Below the pieces are notes generated by a model, which worked only from the letters and a program-made list of their open reading frames with translations, was not told the DNA's origin and ran no database searches. The translations under genes and the position numbers were made by a program. From positions 1 through 34,345 of the forward strand of contig JABIQM010000152.1 in assembly GCA_018699415.1 (NCBI GenBank): a DNA stretch of 34,345 bases, read 5' to 3'. The stretch is from Acidimicrobiaceae bacterium (GTDB lineage Bacteria > Actinomycetota > Acidimicrobiia > Acidimicrobiales > Aldehydirespiratoraceae). Below are positions 15,312 through 23,859 of the stretch, in pieces; position 1 is the first letter of the stretch, and the number at the start of each line of letters is the position of its first letter.

Positions 15312-15317
15312 TACAAT
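15312..15317 (+). promoter_or_regulatory. -10 box of the NfeD-flotillin operon
   Basis: TACAAT lies 11 nt before the ATG at 15329. It is divergent from the dehydrogenase promoter 30 bases away. No clear -35 element is seen. Confidence 0.5.
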
Positions 15318-15328
15318 GATCCCGTGAT

Positions 15329-15862
15329 ATGGGTATGACAGGTCTCTATATCTTCTTCCTTGCGGTAGGAGCGCCGTTGCTGGTCTGGTTCGCGTTTGCG
15401 GGCGATGCTGACGCTGACGGATTTGGCAGCGGCGACGCCGATAGCCCCTTTTCGGTAATTCCGCTGTCCACCCTTGCATTTATAATGACGTTCTTCGGAC
15501 TGACCGGACTATTGAGCGACATCGTCGGGTCGAGTGCTCTCTTCGGGTTTGTGCTTGCTGTGATTGTCGGTGTTGTCGCGGGCGGTCTCAATAGCGCAGC
15601 ATTCTCCTGGCTTCGCCGGAACTCGACATCGAGCGAGGTGATGGACTCCGAACTCGAGGGCCAGATTGCACGTGTGGCGCTCCCTGTGAGTGCAAAACAT
15701 CGCGGAAAGATCGTGCTGGAGATCGCGGGCGCCCGAGAGCAGATGACCGCTGCTCCAGCCGACGCCTCAACTATCGATATTGGTAAGCCCGTTGTTGTCG
15801 TTCGGGTCGAGAGCGGTGTGGCCTATGTGGCTCCACTCGACCCCGATCTCGAACTCGACTAG
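15329..15862 (+). CDS. NfeD-like membrane protein
   Basis: The 177-residue protein has an N-terminal helix (IFFLAVGAPLLVWFAF), an acidic Asp-rich loop, two further helices near residues 45-90, then a soluble C-terminal part (about 105-177) with the beta pattern of an NfeD OB-fold, including EGQIARVALPV and GKPVVVVRVESGVAYV. NfeD-type proteins are usually encoded next to flotillin or stomatin genes and act with them at the membrane; here the flotillin gene follows after 27 bases. A second ATG two codons after the first is an alternative start. Confidence 0.82.
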   Translation: MGMTGLYIFFLAVGAPLLVWFAFAGDADADGFGSGDADSPFSVIPLSTLAFIMTFFGLTGLLSDIVGSSALFGFVLAVIVGVVAGGLNSAAFSWLRRNSTSSEVMDSELEGQIARVALPVSAKHRGKIVLEIAGAREQMTAAPADASTIDIGKPVVVVRVESGVAYVAPLDPDLELD

Positions 15863-15889
15863 CCAACGGATGGATAACAGGAGAAGCAC

Positions 15890-17191
15890 ATGGGATTTCT
15901 GATAGCAGGTCTTGCGGTCGCAATGGCATTGATCTTCATCGTTCTGATTATCAGTTCGCTGATCATCATCTGTCCGCCCAACCGGGTTGCCGTGATCTCC
16001 GGGCGCAGCCGCGTCTTGAGCGATGGTCGTTCCGTCGGGTATCGGATCCTGAGAGGCGGGCGAACGCTTCGGATTCCACTGATCGAAACGGTGGCGTGGA
16101 TGGACCTCAACACCATTCCCCTTGAAGTATCGGTGACCAACGCGTACTCGGCTGGAGCGATCCCGCTCAACGTCCAGGGAATCGCCAACGTGAAGGTGTC
16201 GTCGCGTGAGGGGCTGCTGGAAAACGCCGCCGAACGGTTTCTTGGTGTGTCGACGGCCACCATCGGTCAGATCGCCAAGGAAACTCTGGAGGCGAACCTC
16301 CGCGGTGTGCTTGCGACGATGTCGCCTGAGGAGGTCAATGAGGATCGCTTGAAGTTCTCCCATCAGTTGATCGATGAAGCCGATGACGACATCAAGACGT
16401 TGGGTCTCGAACTCGACGTGATGAAGATCCAAAACGTCACCGACGACAACCTGTACTTGGAGTCTGTTGGGCGGCGACTCACGGCAGAAGTCGTGAAGGA
16501 AGCTCGCGTCGCAGAAGCCAATCGGATGGCCGAATCCGAAGAGGCAGAGGCAGCAGGACGTGAACGAGCCCAGATCGCCGGCGTCCAGGCTGACAAGAAC
16601 ATCGTCGAAGAGCGAAATATGCTTCGTGTCCGGACCGCTGAACTCGACGCCATTGCTCTGGCTAAGGAAGAGGAAGCGGCGGTTGCCGGTGACATCGCCC
16701 GGGCTACGGCTGAGCAGGAGCTAGAGCAGACTCGGATCGAGTTGGAGCGTCGTCGGCTCGAAGCCGACGTCGTAACCCCGGCTCGAGCCAACCTCGAAGC
16801 GAAGCAGCTTCAGGCGCAGGCTGAAGCTGCCAAGATCATCGAGGACGGCAAGGCCCAGGTTGAGGTCTTCCGACGTCTGACTGATCAGTACCAGGATGCG
16901 GGCGATGACGGTCAGCGGATCTTCGTGTTGAACATGCTGCCCGACCTCGTCGACAAGATCGTCTCCACCGTCAGCGGTGTCTCGATCGATCGTGTAGCGG
17001 TGATCGACAACGGCAGTGGCAATGGCGGATCGGGCGGTATTCCGGCGCTCATGAGCCAACTCCCGGCCGCCGTGGTCAGCATGTCTGAGCAAATTGAGGC
17101 CGCCACCGGTGTCGACATTCTCAGTAGTATGCGCGACTCCGATACCGGGTCGTCAGCTCTAGCCCCGCCCCCGCCCCCACCGGCGGAGTAA
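15890..17191 (+). CDS. Flotillin-like SPFH protein
   Basis: Flotillins organise membrane microdomains. The 433-residue protein has an N-terminal hydrophobic anchor (residues 4-27) and an SPFH domain starting at PPNRVAVISGRSR. A long coiled-coil region rich in Glu, Ala and Arg runs from about 190 to 325, with EAEAAGRERAQIAG and repeated AxxEA units. A Gly/Ser-rich linker follows, and the protein ends in seven consecutive prolines. A strong AGGAG site lies 8 nt before the ATG. The pairing with an NfeD-like gene matches the yuaF-floT arrangement of Bacillus, whose products act together. Confidence 0.93.
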   Translation: MGFLIAGLAVAMALIFIVLIISSLIIICPPNRVAVISGRSRVLSDGRSVGYRILRGGRTLRIPLIETVAWMDLNTIPLEVSVTNAYSAGAIPLNVQGIANVKVSSREGLLENAAERFLGVSTATIGQIAKETLEANLRGVLATMSPEEVNEDRLKFSHQLIDEADDDIKTLGLELDVMKIQNVTDDNLYLESVGRRLTAEVVKEARVAEANRMAESEEAEAAGRERAQIAGVQADKNIVEERNMLRVRTAELDAIALAKEEEAAVAGDIARATAEQELEQTRIELERRRLEADVVTPARANLEAKQLQAQAEAAKIIEDGKAQVEVFRRLTDQYQDAGDDGQRIFVLNMLPDLVDKIVSTVSGVSIDRVAVIDNGSGNGGSGGIPALMSQLPAAVVSMSEQIEAATGVDILSSMRDSDTGSSALAPPPPPPAE

Positions 17192-17202
17192 GTCATCGAG
17201 TT

Positions 17203-17242
17203 CGTGCACGCCGATGTCGCGTTGAGCGGACGGCGTTGCACG
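17203..17242. terminator. Inverted repeat between convergent flotillin and CRP-family genes
   Basis: CGTGCACGCCG at 17203-17213 is complementary to CGGCGTTGCACG at 17231-17242 apart from one bulged T, around a 17-base loop. It sits between the two converging stop codons. No T-run follows, so termination is an inference. Confidence 0.35.
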
Positions 17243-17261
17243 AGTTCGGCCAACCTGAGGG

Positions 17262-17909
17262 TCAGCGGCCGAGTTCGCGGAGGAGTTCGCGGTCAACGAT
17301 TTCAACGCTGCCGCGGCCGATTCGTACGGCGCCTTTGGCTTCTGCGGCTTTGAGTGGACGATTCGCAGTCTGACGGCGGGTCCCTGCCATGGCGGCAATA
17401 TCTTCCTGACGCACACGGATAACGATGGGCATCTGTCCGTCATCGAACGCTGTGGCTAAGCGGTCGACAACCCGAAGCACGCGTGAGTTAACGGGTACGA
17501 AGAGGACTTCCATCAGTTGGGCCATCGTTTCGGCCAGCTTCTCGGCAAGGAGTTCCACGAGATAGCGATCGAAGTTGCTGTCGGTGGTGCGAAGGTCTTC
17601 AACCATTCCTTGTGTGAGGCTCAAGGTCTCCGTTGGTTCAAGCGCGGTGACACTTGCGGTGCGGCGTCCGTTGCCGACCAACGCCAATTCGCCAATTACT
17701 TCACCGGGTCCACGCACGGAAAGCGCGGCAACATTGCCGATGCTTGTTGTGGTCTCCACGAGCACCCGACCTTTATCGATCACATGCAGGGTGTCGCCCG
17801 GGTCACCTTCGCGAAAAACGGTCTCGTTGCGCCCATAGCGGTGCCTTCGCATCTTCGCTCGCCAGCGAGACGCTTCAGGACCGAGGATGTCAAGGAGTCC
17901 GCAAATCAT
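17262..17909 (-). CDS. CRP/FNR-family transcription regulator
   Basis: The 215-residue protein has an N-terminal cyclic-nucleotide-binding domain with GEVIGELALVGNGRRTASV (Glu and Arg of the phosphate cassette kept) and a central dimer helix (LVELLAEKLAETMAQLMEVL). A C-terminal winged helix-turn-helix contains VRQEDIAAMAGTRRQTANR, the recognition segment of Crp-type regulators. Length is typical. The ATG at 17909 is chosen because a TACCGT box ends 8 nt upstream and the longer frame crowds the divergent TetR gene. The target is unknown; autoregulation or control of the TetR gene 58 bases away is possible. Confidence 0.88.
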   Translation of the reverse strand: MICGLLDILGPEASRWRAKMRRHRYGRNETVFREGDPGDTLHVIDKGRVLVETTTSIGNVAALSVRGPGEVIGELALVGNGRRTASVTALEPTETLSLTQGMVEDLRTTDSNFDRYLVELLAEKLAETMAQLMEVLFVPVNSRVLRVVDRLATAFDDGQMPIVIRVRQEDIAAMAGTRRQTANRPLKAAEAKGAVRIGRGSVEIVDRELLRELGR

Positions 17910-17917
17910 AAGATTCG

Positions 17918-17923
17918 ACGGTA
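17918..17923 (-). promoter_or_regulatory. -10 box of the CRP-family gene
   Basis: TACCGT on the minus strand lies 8 nt before the ATG at 17909, within the short divergent spacer to the TetR gene. Confidence 0.35.
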
Positions 17924-17967
17924 CTGCGGATTCGACGTAGCAACGGTCATCCGTCACACTTCTGGTT

Positions 17968-18555
17968 ATGGGTCAAGAAGGTTCCCCACGGTCCACGGGC
18001 CAGGAGAAGCGACGCGAGCAGGTTTTGGCAGCCGCAATGCTCCTGGGCGCAGAGGGAGGTTACGACGCCGTCCAGATGCGAGGAGTGGCCGACCGATCCG
18101 GTGTTGCCCTCGGCACTATCTATCGCTACTTCTCGAGTAAGGACGACCTGCTGATCGCCGGACTTGCGGGCTGGATTCGGCGTACTCGAATGCGACTTGA
18201 GAAAGAAGAGGTTCACTGTGCTTCACCGCATGCACGTCTCACGGTCCTGCTTGCCGGAGTCGCCCGGTCAACTGAGGCATCACCGATGTTGATGCAGGCA
18301 CTGGTGCGCGCATATGGTTCGACATCGCCGGCATCGGGGCCCCATAAGCTCGATGTCGAGACTGAGCAGCAGGCACTAATCGTCACTGCGATTGGCGATT
18401 CCTATCCGAGTTCGTCGGAGATCGCGCGTGTCTTTGGGCATGTTTGGCACTCGGCTTCAACTCGTTGGGTCACCGGCCTTGCCCCGAATGGTTCACTCGA
18501 GGCTGAGTTCTGCAATGCCATCGATTTGCTCGTTCCTGCTACGTCAGCGGGGTGA
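17968..18555 (+). CDS. TetR-family regulator, KstR-like
   Basis: The 195-residue protein has a typical N-terminal TetR helix-turn-helix: GGYDAVQMRGVADRSGVALG then TIYRYFSSKDDLL. The GYDAVQMR-VA-RSGVALGTIYRYF wording closely resembles KstR, the mycobacterial repressor of sterol catabolism, so a lipid or steroid acyl-CoA ligand is plausible. The C-terminal ligand domain is alpha-helical and less conserved. No sterol or fatty-acid genes are visible in this window. The stop region overlaps the 3' end of the convergent GGDEF-EAL gene by 17 bases. The start follows no ribosome binding site. Confidence 0.87.
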   Translation: MGQEGSPRSTGQEKRREQVLAAAMLLGAEGGYDAVQMRGVADRSGVALGTIYRYFSSKDDLLIAGLAGWIRRTRMRLEKEEVHCASPHARLTVLLAGVARSTEASPMLMQALVRAYGSTSPASGPHKLDVETEQQALIVTAIGDSYPSSSEIARVFGHVWHSASTRWVTGLAPNGSLEAEFCNAIDLLVPATSAG

Positions 18556-20728
18556 GGACCTCGTCGAATGCTTCGGGCGACTGGGGTTGTGAGAAGTAGA
18601 AACCAAGGGCCTGGTCGCAGTCGAGTTCCGTGAGGACGTCGAGTTGCTGGCGCGTCTCGACCCCCTCGGCGATCACGATCAACCCAAGGGCATGAGCGAG
18701 GTCGATGATTGCGGCCACGATTGTGGTGGCGCTCTTCTCTGTGCCAAGGCCAGAGACAAACGATCGGTCGATCTTCAAGACGTCGAGTGGTAGCCGTTGC
18801 AGGTAGCCGAATTGGGACCAGCCGATGCCGAAGTCGTCGATGCCGAGGCTGATACCGAGTCGACGGAGCTCATCGAGTTGCTCAGTCGCTGTCTCCGCAT
18901 CACCCATGAGGGCAGACTCAGTGATCTCGAGGCAGATCTCGTCGGTGGTGATGCCAGCATCATCGATGGCGCTCTGGACGTAGTTGAGCAAATCCGGATC
19001 ACCGAGTTGACGGGCGGAGAGGTTTACCCAGATCCGTACTGGCTCTTGGTCCGGCGTGCGGTGAACGCGCCACGTGGCGGCCTGGCGACAGGCCTCGGCT
19101 ATCACCCACTTGCCAATATCGACGATGAGGCCGCTCTCCTCTGCCAGAGGAATGAAGTCGTCAGGGTGAATCAGCTGACCTCCGGGACGTTGCCAACGCA
19201 CAAGCGCCTCGAAGCCGACAATACAGTTCGACTCGAGGTCGAGTTCTGGCTGATAGTGCAGTCGTAGCTCGTTGTTCTCGACGGCTAGCCGGAGTGCTTC
19301 TTCGGTGCGAAGCCGTTCCAACGCGAGATTTTGATCGTCCTCATTGTGGATGGCGAAGTGTCCGCGGCCCTGGTGTTTCGCCTCGAACATCGCAGTGTCA
19401 GCGTTGTCAAGCACGCGAGTTGGGTCGTTGTCGCCAACGGCGGTAGCGATGCCGATAGAGACACCCAAGTGGACTTCGCGTCCCTCGAGTACAAACGGTT
19501 GCTCGAAGGCATCGATAATTCGCCGTGCTACCACGGTGGCTCCGCGCGCGCCGTCGGTGCCAGCGCACATCATCACGAACTCGTCGCTGTCGATTCGGGC
19601 GAGGGTGTCGCCAGGCCGCACGATTGCCGTCAGTCGTTCAGCAACTTTTGTGAGTGCGGTGACGCCGGTCTCGTGACCGAGCGAGTCATTGGTTGTTTTG
19701 AAGCCGTCGAGGTCGATGAGAAGGACGCCAATTGGTTGCTGTGTCCGTTCCGAAGCTGCAAAGGCTTGGGTCATCCGATCAATGAGGAGCGCTTTGTTGG
19801 GCAGACCGGTGAGTTCGTCGTGAAAGGCCTTTTTGATCAGGCTCTGTTCGGTCTCTCGCTGCTTGGTGATGGCGCGGCTTGATGACTGGAGCTGTTGTAG
19901 TACGCCGTCGGCATTGCGGATCGGGGTGATCGCTGTATCGAACCAGCGGTAGCTGCCGTTGCGATGGCGAAGGCGATGCCTGAATCGCGTGGACTCTGAA
20001 CCACGTCTGGATGCGTCCTGGAGTGCCTGCACGAGCGCGCTGCGCGTATCGGAATGAGCCAAGTCGACGGGATGGCTCCCAACGGCAGCATTCGCATCAA
20101 GGTCGAGTAGGCGCTTCACCGACGGCGAGACATAGGTAAACGTGCCATCTGATTCATGAAGGCAAACAAGATCACTCGTGTATTCGGCGACAGCGCGGAA
20201 GATGTCTTCTGCAGCGGCCAACTTCTGCGCGGTAGCGGCGATGATCGCGTCGGTCTCTTGTCGATCCGTGAGCGAATGCATTTCGGCCAGAAGCAAGGAA
20301 ACACTGTGCTGACGGCCAGTACGGCTCGGGTCGAAAATCGGTGTGATCTCTATCCGGAGAGGACACGGCTTGAGCGCCCCAATTTCGATTGTGCACGAAC
20401 TGGAGCGGCCGTCCAAGCAGGACTCGATTAATGGGGCAAGAACCGCGTCGGCATCGGTAATGTGCCAAAGCGATGGTGCCCAAAGTGGTCGGCCTCGCAG
20501 ATCGTCGCGCTCGATGGCCAGGCTTGCAGTGGCATCGTTTGCGTCGAGCACTGTGCCGTCGAGGTCGACGGCGAGCGCGGGCGCATTGATCTGGTTGAGC
20601 GCGACCCGCATCTGAAGGGCGCGAGTGAGATCGTCAAGGCTTGGATCAGTGAGGGACCCGAGCCGCATCAGCGCGTCGGCGCGGGTCAGATCGATTGCCA
20701 TAGTGCTCTGCTCGCGCGCTTCAATCAC
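18539..20728 (-). CDS. PAS-GGDEF-EAL protein with degenerate GGDEF motif
   Basis: The 729-residue cytosolic protein has one or two PAS-like domains up to about residue 295, a GGDEF domain (about 300-460) and an EAL domain (about 475-725). The cyclase active site reads RIDSDEF instead of RGGDEF, so both glycines are lost and diguanylate cyclase activity is unlikely; such domains often bind GTP and regulate the EAL partner. The EAL motifs are intact: FEALVRW, NLSARQ, LEITESAL, IDDFGIGWSQF, LKIDRSF and AEGVET. A c-di-GMP phosphodiesterase is the likely function. The GTG at 20728 has a GGGAG site 6 nt upstream; an ATG nine codons later is an alternative. Confidence 0.92.
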   Translation of the reverse strand: MIEAREQSTMAIDLTRADALMRLGSLTDPSLDDLTRALQMRVALNQINAPALAVDLDGTVLDANDATASLAIERDDLRGRPLWAPSLWHITDADAVLAPLIESCLDGRSSSCTIEIGALKPCPLRIEITPIFDPSRTGRQHSVSLLLAEMHSLTDRQETDAIIAATAQKLAAAEDIFRAVAEYTSDLVCLHESDGTFTYVSPSVKRLLDLDANAAVGSHPVDLAHSDTRSALVQALQDASRRGSESTRFRHRLRHRNGSYRWFDTAITPIRNADGVLQQLQSSSRAITKQRETEQSLIKKAFHDELTGLPNKALLIDRMTQAFAASERTQQPIGVLLIDLDGFKTTNDSLGHETGVTALTKVAERLTAIVRPGDTLARIDSDEFVMMCAGTDGARGATVVARRIIDAFEQPFVLEGREVHLGVSIGIATAVGDNDPTRVLDNADTAMFEAKHQGRGHFAIHNEDDQNLALERLRTEEALRLAVENNELRLHYQPELDLESNCIVGFEALVRWQRPGGQLIHPDDFIPLAEESGLIVDIGKWVIAEACRQAATWRVHRTPDQEPVRIWVNLSARQLGDPDLLNYVQSAIDDAGITTDEICLEITESALMGDAETATEQLDELRRLGISLGIDDFGIGWSQFGYLQRLPLDVLKIDRSFVSGLGTEKSATTIVAAIIDLAHALGLIVIAEGVETRQQLDVLTELDCDQALGFYFSQPQSPEAFDEVLTPLT

Positions 20729-21077
20729 CGGGACTCCCGAGACGACGGATGGATACCCAAGCGTGAAGTTACTGAAGCCGCTGCCCCATACGAGGGATAG
20801 TTACTTGGAGTGGCGAAACTGACCACGCTACGCGGTCAAATCAGGGCTACTGTTTCAGTCATTGGCACATGGCAAGCGCTGTTTCCTCGGGCCGAAAGGC
20901 ATGCTCGACTGCGCCTAGCGGCCGAACACCATGGGTTGATTCCGTTGGGTCTTCTTGATCGTCCACTGGTCGTTGTCCGCGAAGTTTTGGCTGCAACGCC
21001 GATGGTCTGTCAAACTTTGAACAGTCGAGACAGTTCGGCCCTTGGTCGATGGCTAAGAATTCTGCTAAGGGTAGGAC
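20729..21077. other. Divergent spacer without a confident gene
   Basis: The 349 bases separate the GGDEF-EAL gene from the ABC importer operon. A 117-codon plus-strand frame from a GTG at 20810 runs 86 bases into the binding-protein gene in another frame. It is Arg-rich with no usable ribosome binding site, and I do not call it. The last 12 bases read TAAGGGTAGGAC before the importer ATG; they can be read as a Shine-Dalgarno stretch or as a -10-like box at 6 nt. Confidence 0.4.
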
Positions 21078-22817
21078 ATGACAATCCTAGACTCGGGCCG
21101 TTTCAGCATGACCACGTTGGCGGCGGCGTTTCTTGTGCTGGTGCTCCTCGCAGGTGCATGTAGTGATGGCAACGATGGCAGAGCGTCCGGTGCTTCCAGT
21201 TCCGATGTTGATGACGCCGCCGACGACTCGTCGGGCACCGCAGTCGTCCCCACCGTCACCACGACGCAGGCTCCGGTAATCGAGGGAGGAATTACCCCCG
21301 GTGGGACGCTACGTGTCGGGCTGGGAGCCGAAGTCGATGGCTTGAACCCAGGCGCCAACAGCTTGGCGACCTCCACGTATCTGATCGACTTCACCATGCT
21401 CGAACCGCTGGCGTACTTCGATGCAGAAGGCAACTGGTTCCCCTGGCTCGCCGAGTCGTTCGAGAAGGTCGAGGGCAGCCCGAGTTGGCGTATGACGCTG
21501 CGCGACGGAATCACCTTCCATGACGGTTCTGACCTCGACGCCGACGACGTCATCGCGTTGTTCAACGTTCAACTAAAGGATCCGCTGATCGGGCTTGCAC
21601 TGCAGCCCTCCTACCCCTTCGCCTTCGAAGGGCCTGCGGTCGAGAAGATCGACAATCTCACAGTGCAGTTCAATCCACTCGGTGAGAGCGCTCACTTCCC
21701 CGTCAATCTCACCTCCCAACTCGGCATGATCGTGCCGAGCGAGTACACCGAGGCCACACAGGCGAACTCGCGTAAGAATCAGACCCTCATCGGTACTGGG
21801 CCGTTCATGTTCGAGAGCCGGGTCCAGGACGATCGCACGATCGTTGTGAAAAACCCCAACTGGTGGGGTGGCGAGGTGTACTTGGATGCAATCGAGTTCA
21901 TCATTCAGACCGACACGGCAATTGCCGCAGACCGACTGGCGGCCGGCGATCTCGATGTTGTGATCACCTCAAACCCGGACGCCATTCTCACAATGCGCGA
22001 GGCCGAGAGCGTGAGAGTGATCGAGAATCTTTTGTCCAGCGACAACAACTTGATGATGAACACCAGTCGGCCACCCTTCGATGACATTCGTGTCCGCCAG
22101 GCTCTGACATACGCGACAGACCGTGACGGGTTTTCCGCGCTGATCTCTCAGGGAACATCACCGATGGCCGACTCGATGTTCCATCCCGATCTGATTTGGA
22201 ACAATCCGGACGTTGTCCAAGAAGGCAACACACCCGAACTTGCTCGACCACTAGTCGACGACTATTGCGCTGACGTTCCCGACAACTGCACCGACGGCAA
22301 GATCAATATGGAGTTTCAGCATTCTGGCCCTTCGGTTGTGCAGACACGAGTTGCTGATTTGCTCACCTCAGGGTGGCAAGAATTCTTCAATGTCACCGTC
22401 AGCGAGGTCCTCCAAGATCAACTCATCCCCAATGTTGCAATCGGCGAGTGGCAGGTCGTTGCATGGCGCCAGTTCGGATCCATCGACCCTGATAACGAGG
22501 TCATCTGGCTGCAGTGTGCAACTGCGGACAAGTTCATTGCGCTCAACTGGGTGCGATATTGCGATGAAGATCGTGATGCGCTGATGGTTGAGCAACGCCA
22601 AACGGCAGACCTCGATCGTCGCGTCGAAATCTGGCGTGACATCCAGGTCAACATGAATGAGTCCTACGCGTACATCTTCATGACTCATGCCAACTGGACG
22701 ATCGGCAGTCACGCTCGCGTTCAAAATATTTGTCCGCAGTTCGCTCCGACGGGTGAGGAGATCTTCTGCAGCAATGCCGGGGTCACCTTCTTCCACGACA
22801 CGTGGATTGCCGAGTAG
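21078..22817 (+). CDS. ABC importer substrate-binding lipoprotein (family 5, Dpp/Opp type)
   Basis: This 579-residue protein captures oligopeptide, nickel or similar ligands outside the membrane. The N-terminus is a lipoprotein signal with lipobox LAGAC (Cys28), followed by a Ser/Asp/Thr-rich linker. The mature domain begins with GGTLRVGLGAEVDGLNPGA, typical of SBP family 5. Further family marks are WRMTLRDGITFHDGSDLDADDV and GTGPFMFESRVQDD. It leads an operon with two permeases and two ATPases. Peptide transport is the usual role, but substrate cannot be fixed from sequence. Confidence 0.94.
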   Translation: MTILDSGRFSMTTLAAAFLVLVLLAGACSDGNDGRASGASSSDVDDAADDSSGTAVVPTVTTTQAPVIEGGITPGGTLRVGLGAEVDGLNPGANSLATSTYLIDFTMLEPLAYFDAEGNWFPWLAESFEKVEGSPSWRMTLRDGITFHDGSDLDADDVIALFNVQLKDPLIGLALQPSYPFAFEGPAVEKIDNLTVQFNPLGESAHFPVNLTSQLGMIVPSEYTEATQANSRKNQTLIGTGPFMFESRVQDDRTIVVKNPNWWGGEVYLDAIEFIIQTDTAIAADRLAAGDLDVVITSNPDAILTMREAESVRVIENLLSSDNNLMMNTSRPPFDDIRVRQALTYATDRDGFSALISQGTSPMADSMFHPDLIWNNPDVVQEGNTPELARPLVDDYCADVPDNCTDGKINMEFQHSGPSVVQTRVADLLTSGWQEFFNVTVSEVLQDQLIPNVAIGEWQVVAWRQFGSIDPDNEVIWLQCATADKFIALNWVRYCDEDRDALMVEQRQTADLDRRVEIWRDIQVNMNESYAYIFMTHANWTIGSHARVQNICPQFAPTGEEIFCSNAGVTFFHDTWIAE

Positions 22818-22851
22818 GGCGACCTCGACGCGGTCGTTTGGTGGAGTTGAG

Positions 22852-23859
22852 ATGAGGACGCTCATCCTGAGTCGCCTTTCGCAACTGGTTCTGGTTTTGC
22901 TCGCGGTGACGTTCCTTTCGTTTAGCGCGATGAACGTTCTGGGTGACCCGCTCTTCAACATCATTGGGCCGCTCGCCGAACTCGACTGCGATGCGGTCGC
23001 CCGCGGCGAGATCGGGTCGACGTCGTCGAGCCTTGACGCCACTCGGACTGATTGCGAGATCGTTGCAGAAGTAAAGGCAGAATTTCGACTCGATGAGCCC
23101 TTGCTGAAACGCTATGTCCTCTGGTTGGGTGATTCGGTGCGCGGGGACTTCGGCACGTCGTTCGCCAGTGAAGGCGTGCCGGTTTCGGAAATCCTGAAGA
23201 ACAAGCTTCCGGCCTCGATCAAGCTCATGATTTATGCCGAGGTGATCGCGTTGTCGTTGGCGATCCCGCTTGGCGTCTATGGCGCCTACCGGGCGAACCG
23301 TCGAGCCGACCGAGTTCTGTCGGTCGTGTCGTTCGGCGCGTTGGCCATCCCGAATTTTGCGCTTGGGGTTGTGCTCCTTTATGTCTTTGCTCTGAAGACC
23401 GGCGTCTTCCCGTCGAGCTATGACAAATCCAGTGTCTGGAGCGAGGTGAAGTCGTTGTTCTTGCCGGCGTTCACCCTCGGAAGCGGGCTTGCGGCCGGTT
23501 ACCAGCGACTCCTTCGTACGGATTTGGTGACCACGCTCCAAGAGGACTTTGTCCATATGGCCCGGGCCAAGGGAATGACGGATCGTCACATCATGTTCCG
23601 CCACGCACTACGGCCTTCGCTGTTTTCTGTGATCACGGTGTTCGGCGTCCAGACCGGTGCCTTGATCGGTGGCTCGCTTGTGGTCGAGCAGATCTTCCTG
23701 ATCCCGGGTGTTGGGCGTGAGCTCGTTACCGCAGTGGTTCGTGACGACTTCCCGGTTGTCTTGGCTGGAGTCACGGTCATCGCCACGGCCTTTGTTGTCA
23801 TCAACTTCGCGGTGGATCTGCTCTACGGCTGGCTCGACCCGAGAGTGAGAGCGCAGTGA
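22852..23859 (+). CDS. ABC importer permease (DppB type)
   Basis: The 335-residue inner-membrane protein has an N-terminal helix (LSQLVLVLLAVTFLSFSAM), a periplasmic insert, and five further helices. The cytoplasmic coupling loop reads HMARAKGMTDRHIMFRHALR, the EAA-type motif that docks on the ATPases. The ATG at 22852 has a GGTGGAG site 5 nt upstream. Longer upstream frame sequence inside the binding-protein gene is not used. The stop overlaps the next permease start by four bases. Confidence 0.94.
   Translation: MRTLILSRLSQLVLVLLAVTFLSFSAMNVLGDPLFNIIGPLAELDCDAVARGEIGSTSSSLDATRTDCEIVAEVKAEFRLDEPLLKRYVLWLGDSVRGDFGTSFASEGVPVSEILKNKLPASIKLMIYAEVIALSLAIPLGVYGAYRANRRADRVLSVVSFGALAIPNFALGVVLLYVFALKTGVFPSSYDKSSVWSEVKSLFLPAFTLGSGLAAGYQRLLRTDLVTTLQEDFVHMARAKGMTDRHIMFRHALRPSLFSVITVFGVQTGALIGGSLVVEQIFLIPGVGRELVTAVVRDDFPVVLAGVTVIATAFVVINFAVDLLYGWLDPRVRAQ

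Noticed and set aside
15767-16432. Minus-strand frame of 221 codons
   Set aside because: Shadow of the flotillin gene; His/Arg/Asp-rich composition without motifs.
20810-21163. Plus-strand frame of 117 codons
   Set aside because: No usable ribosome site and it overlaps the binding-protein gene by 86 bases in another frame.
22783-23604. Minus-strand frame of 273 codons
   Set aside because: Antisense to the DppB-type permease; no protein-family character.
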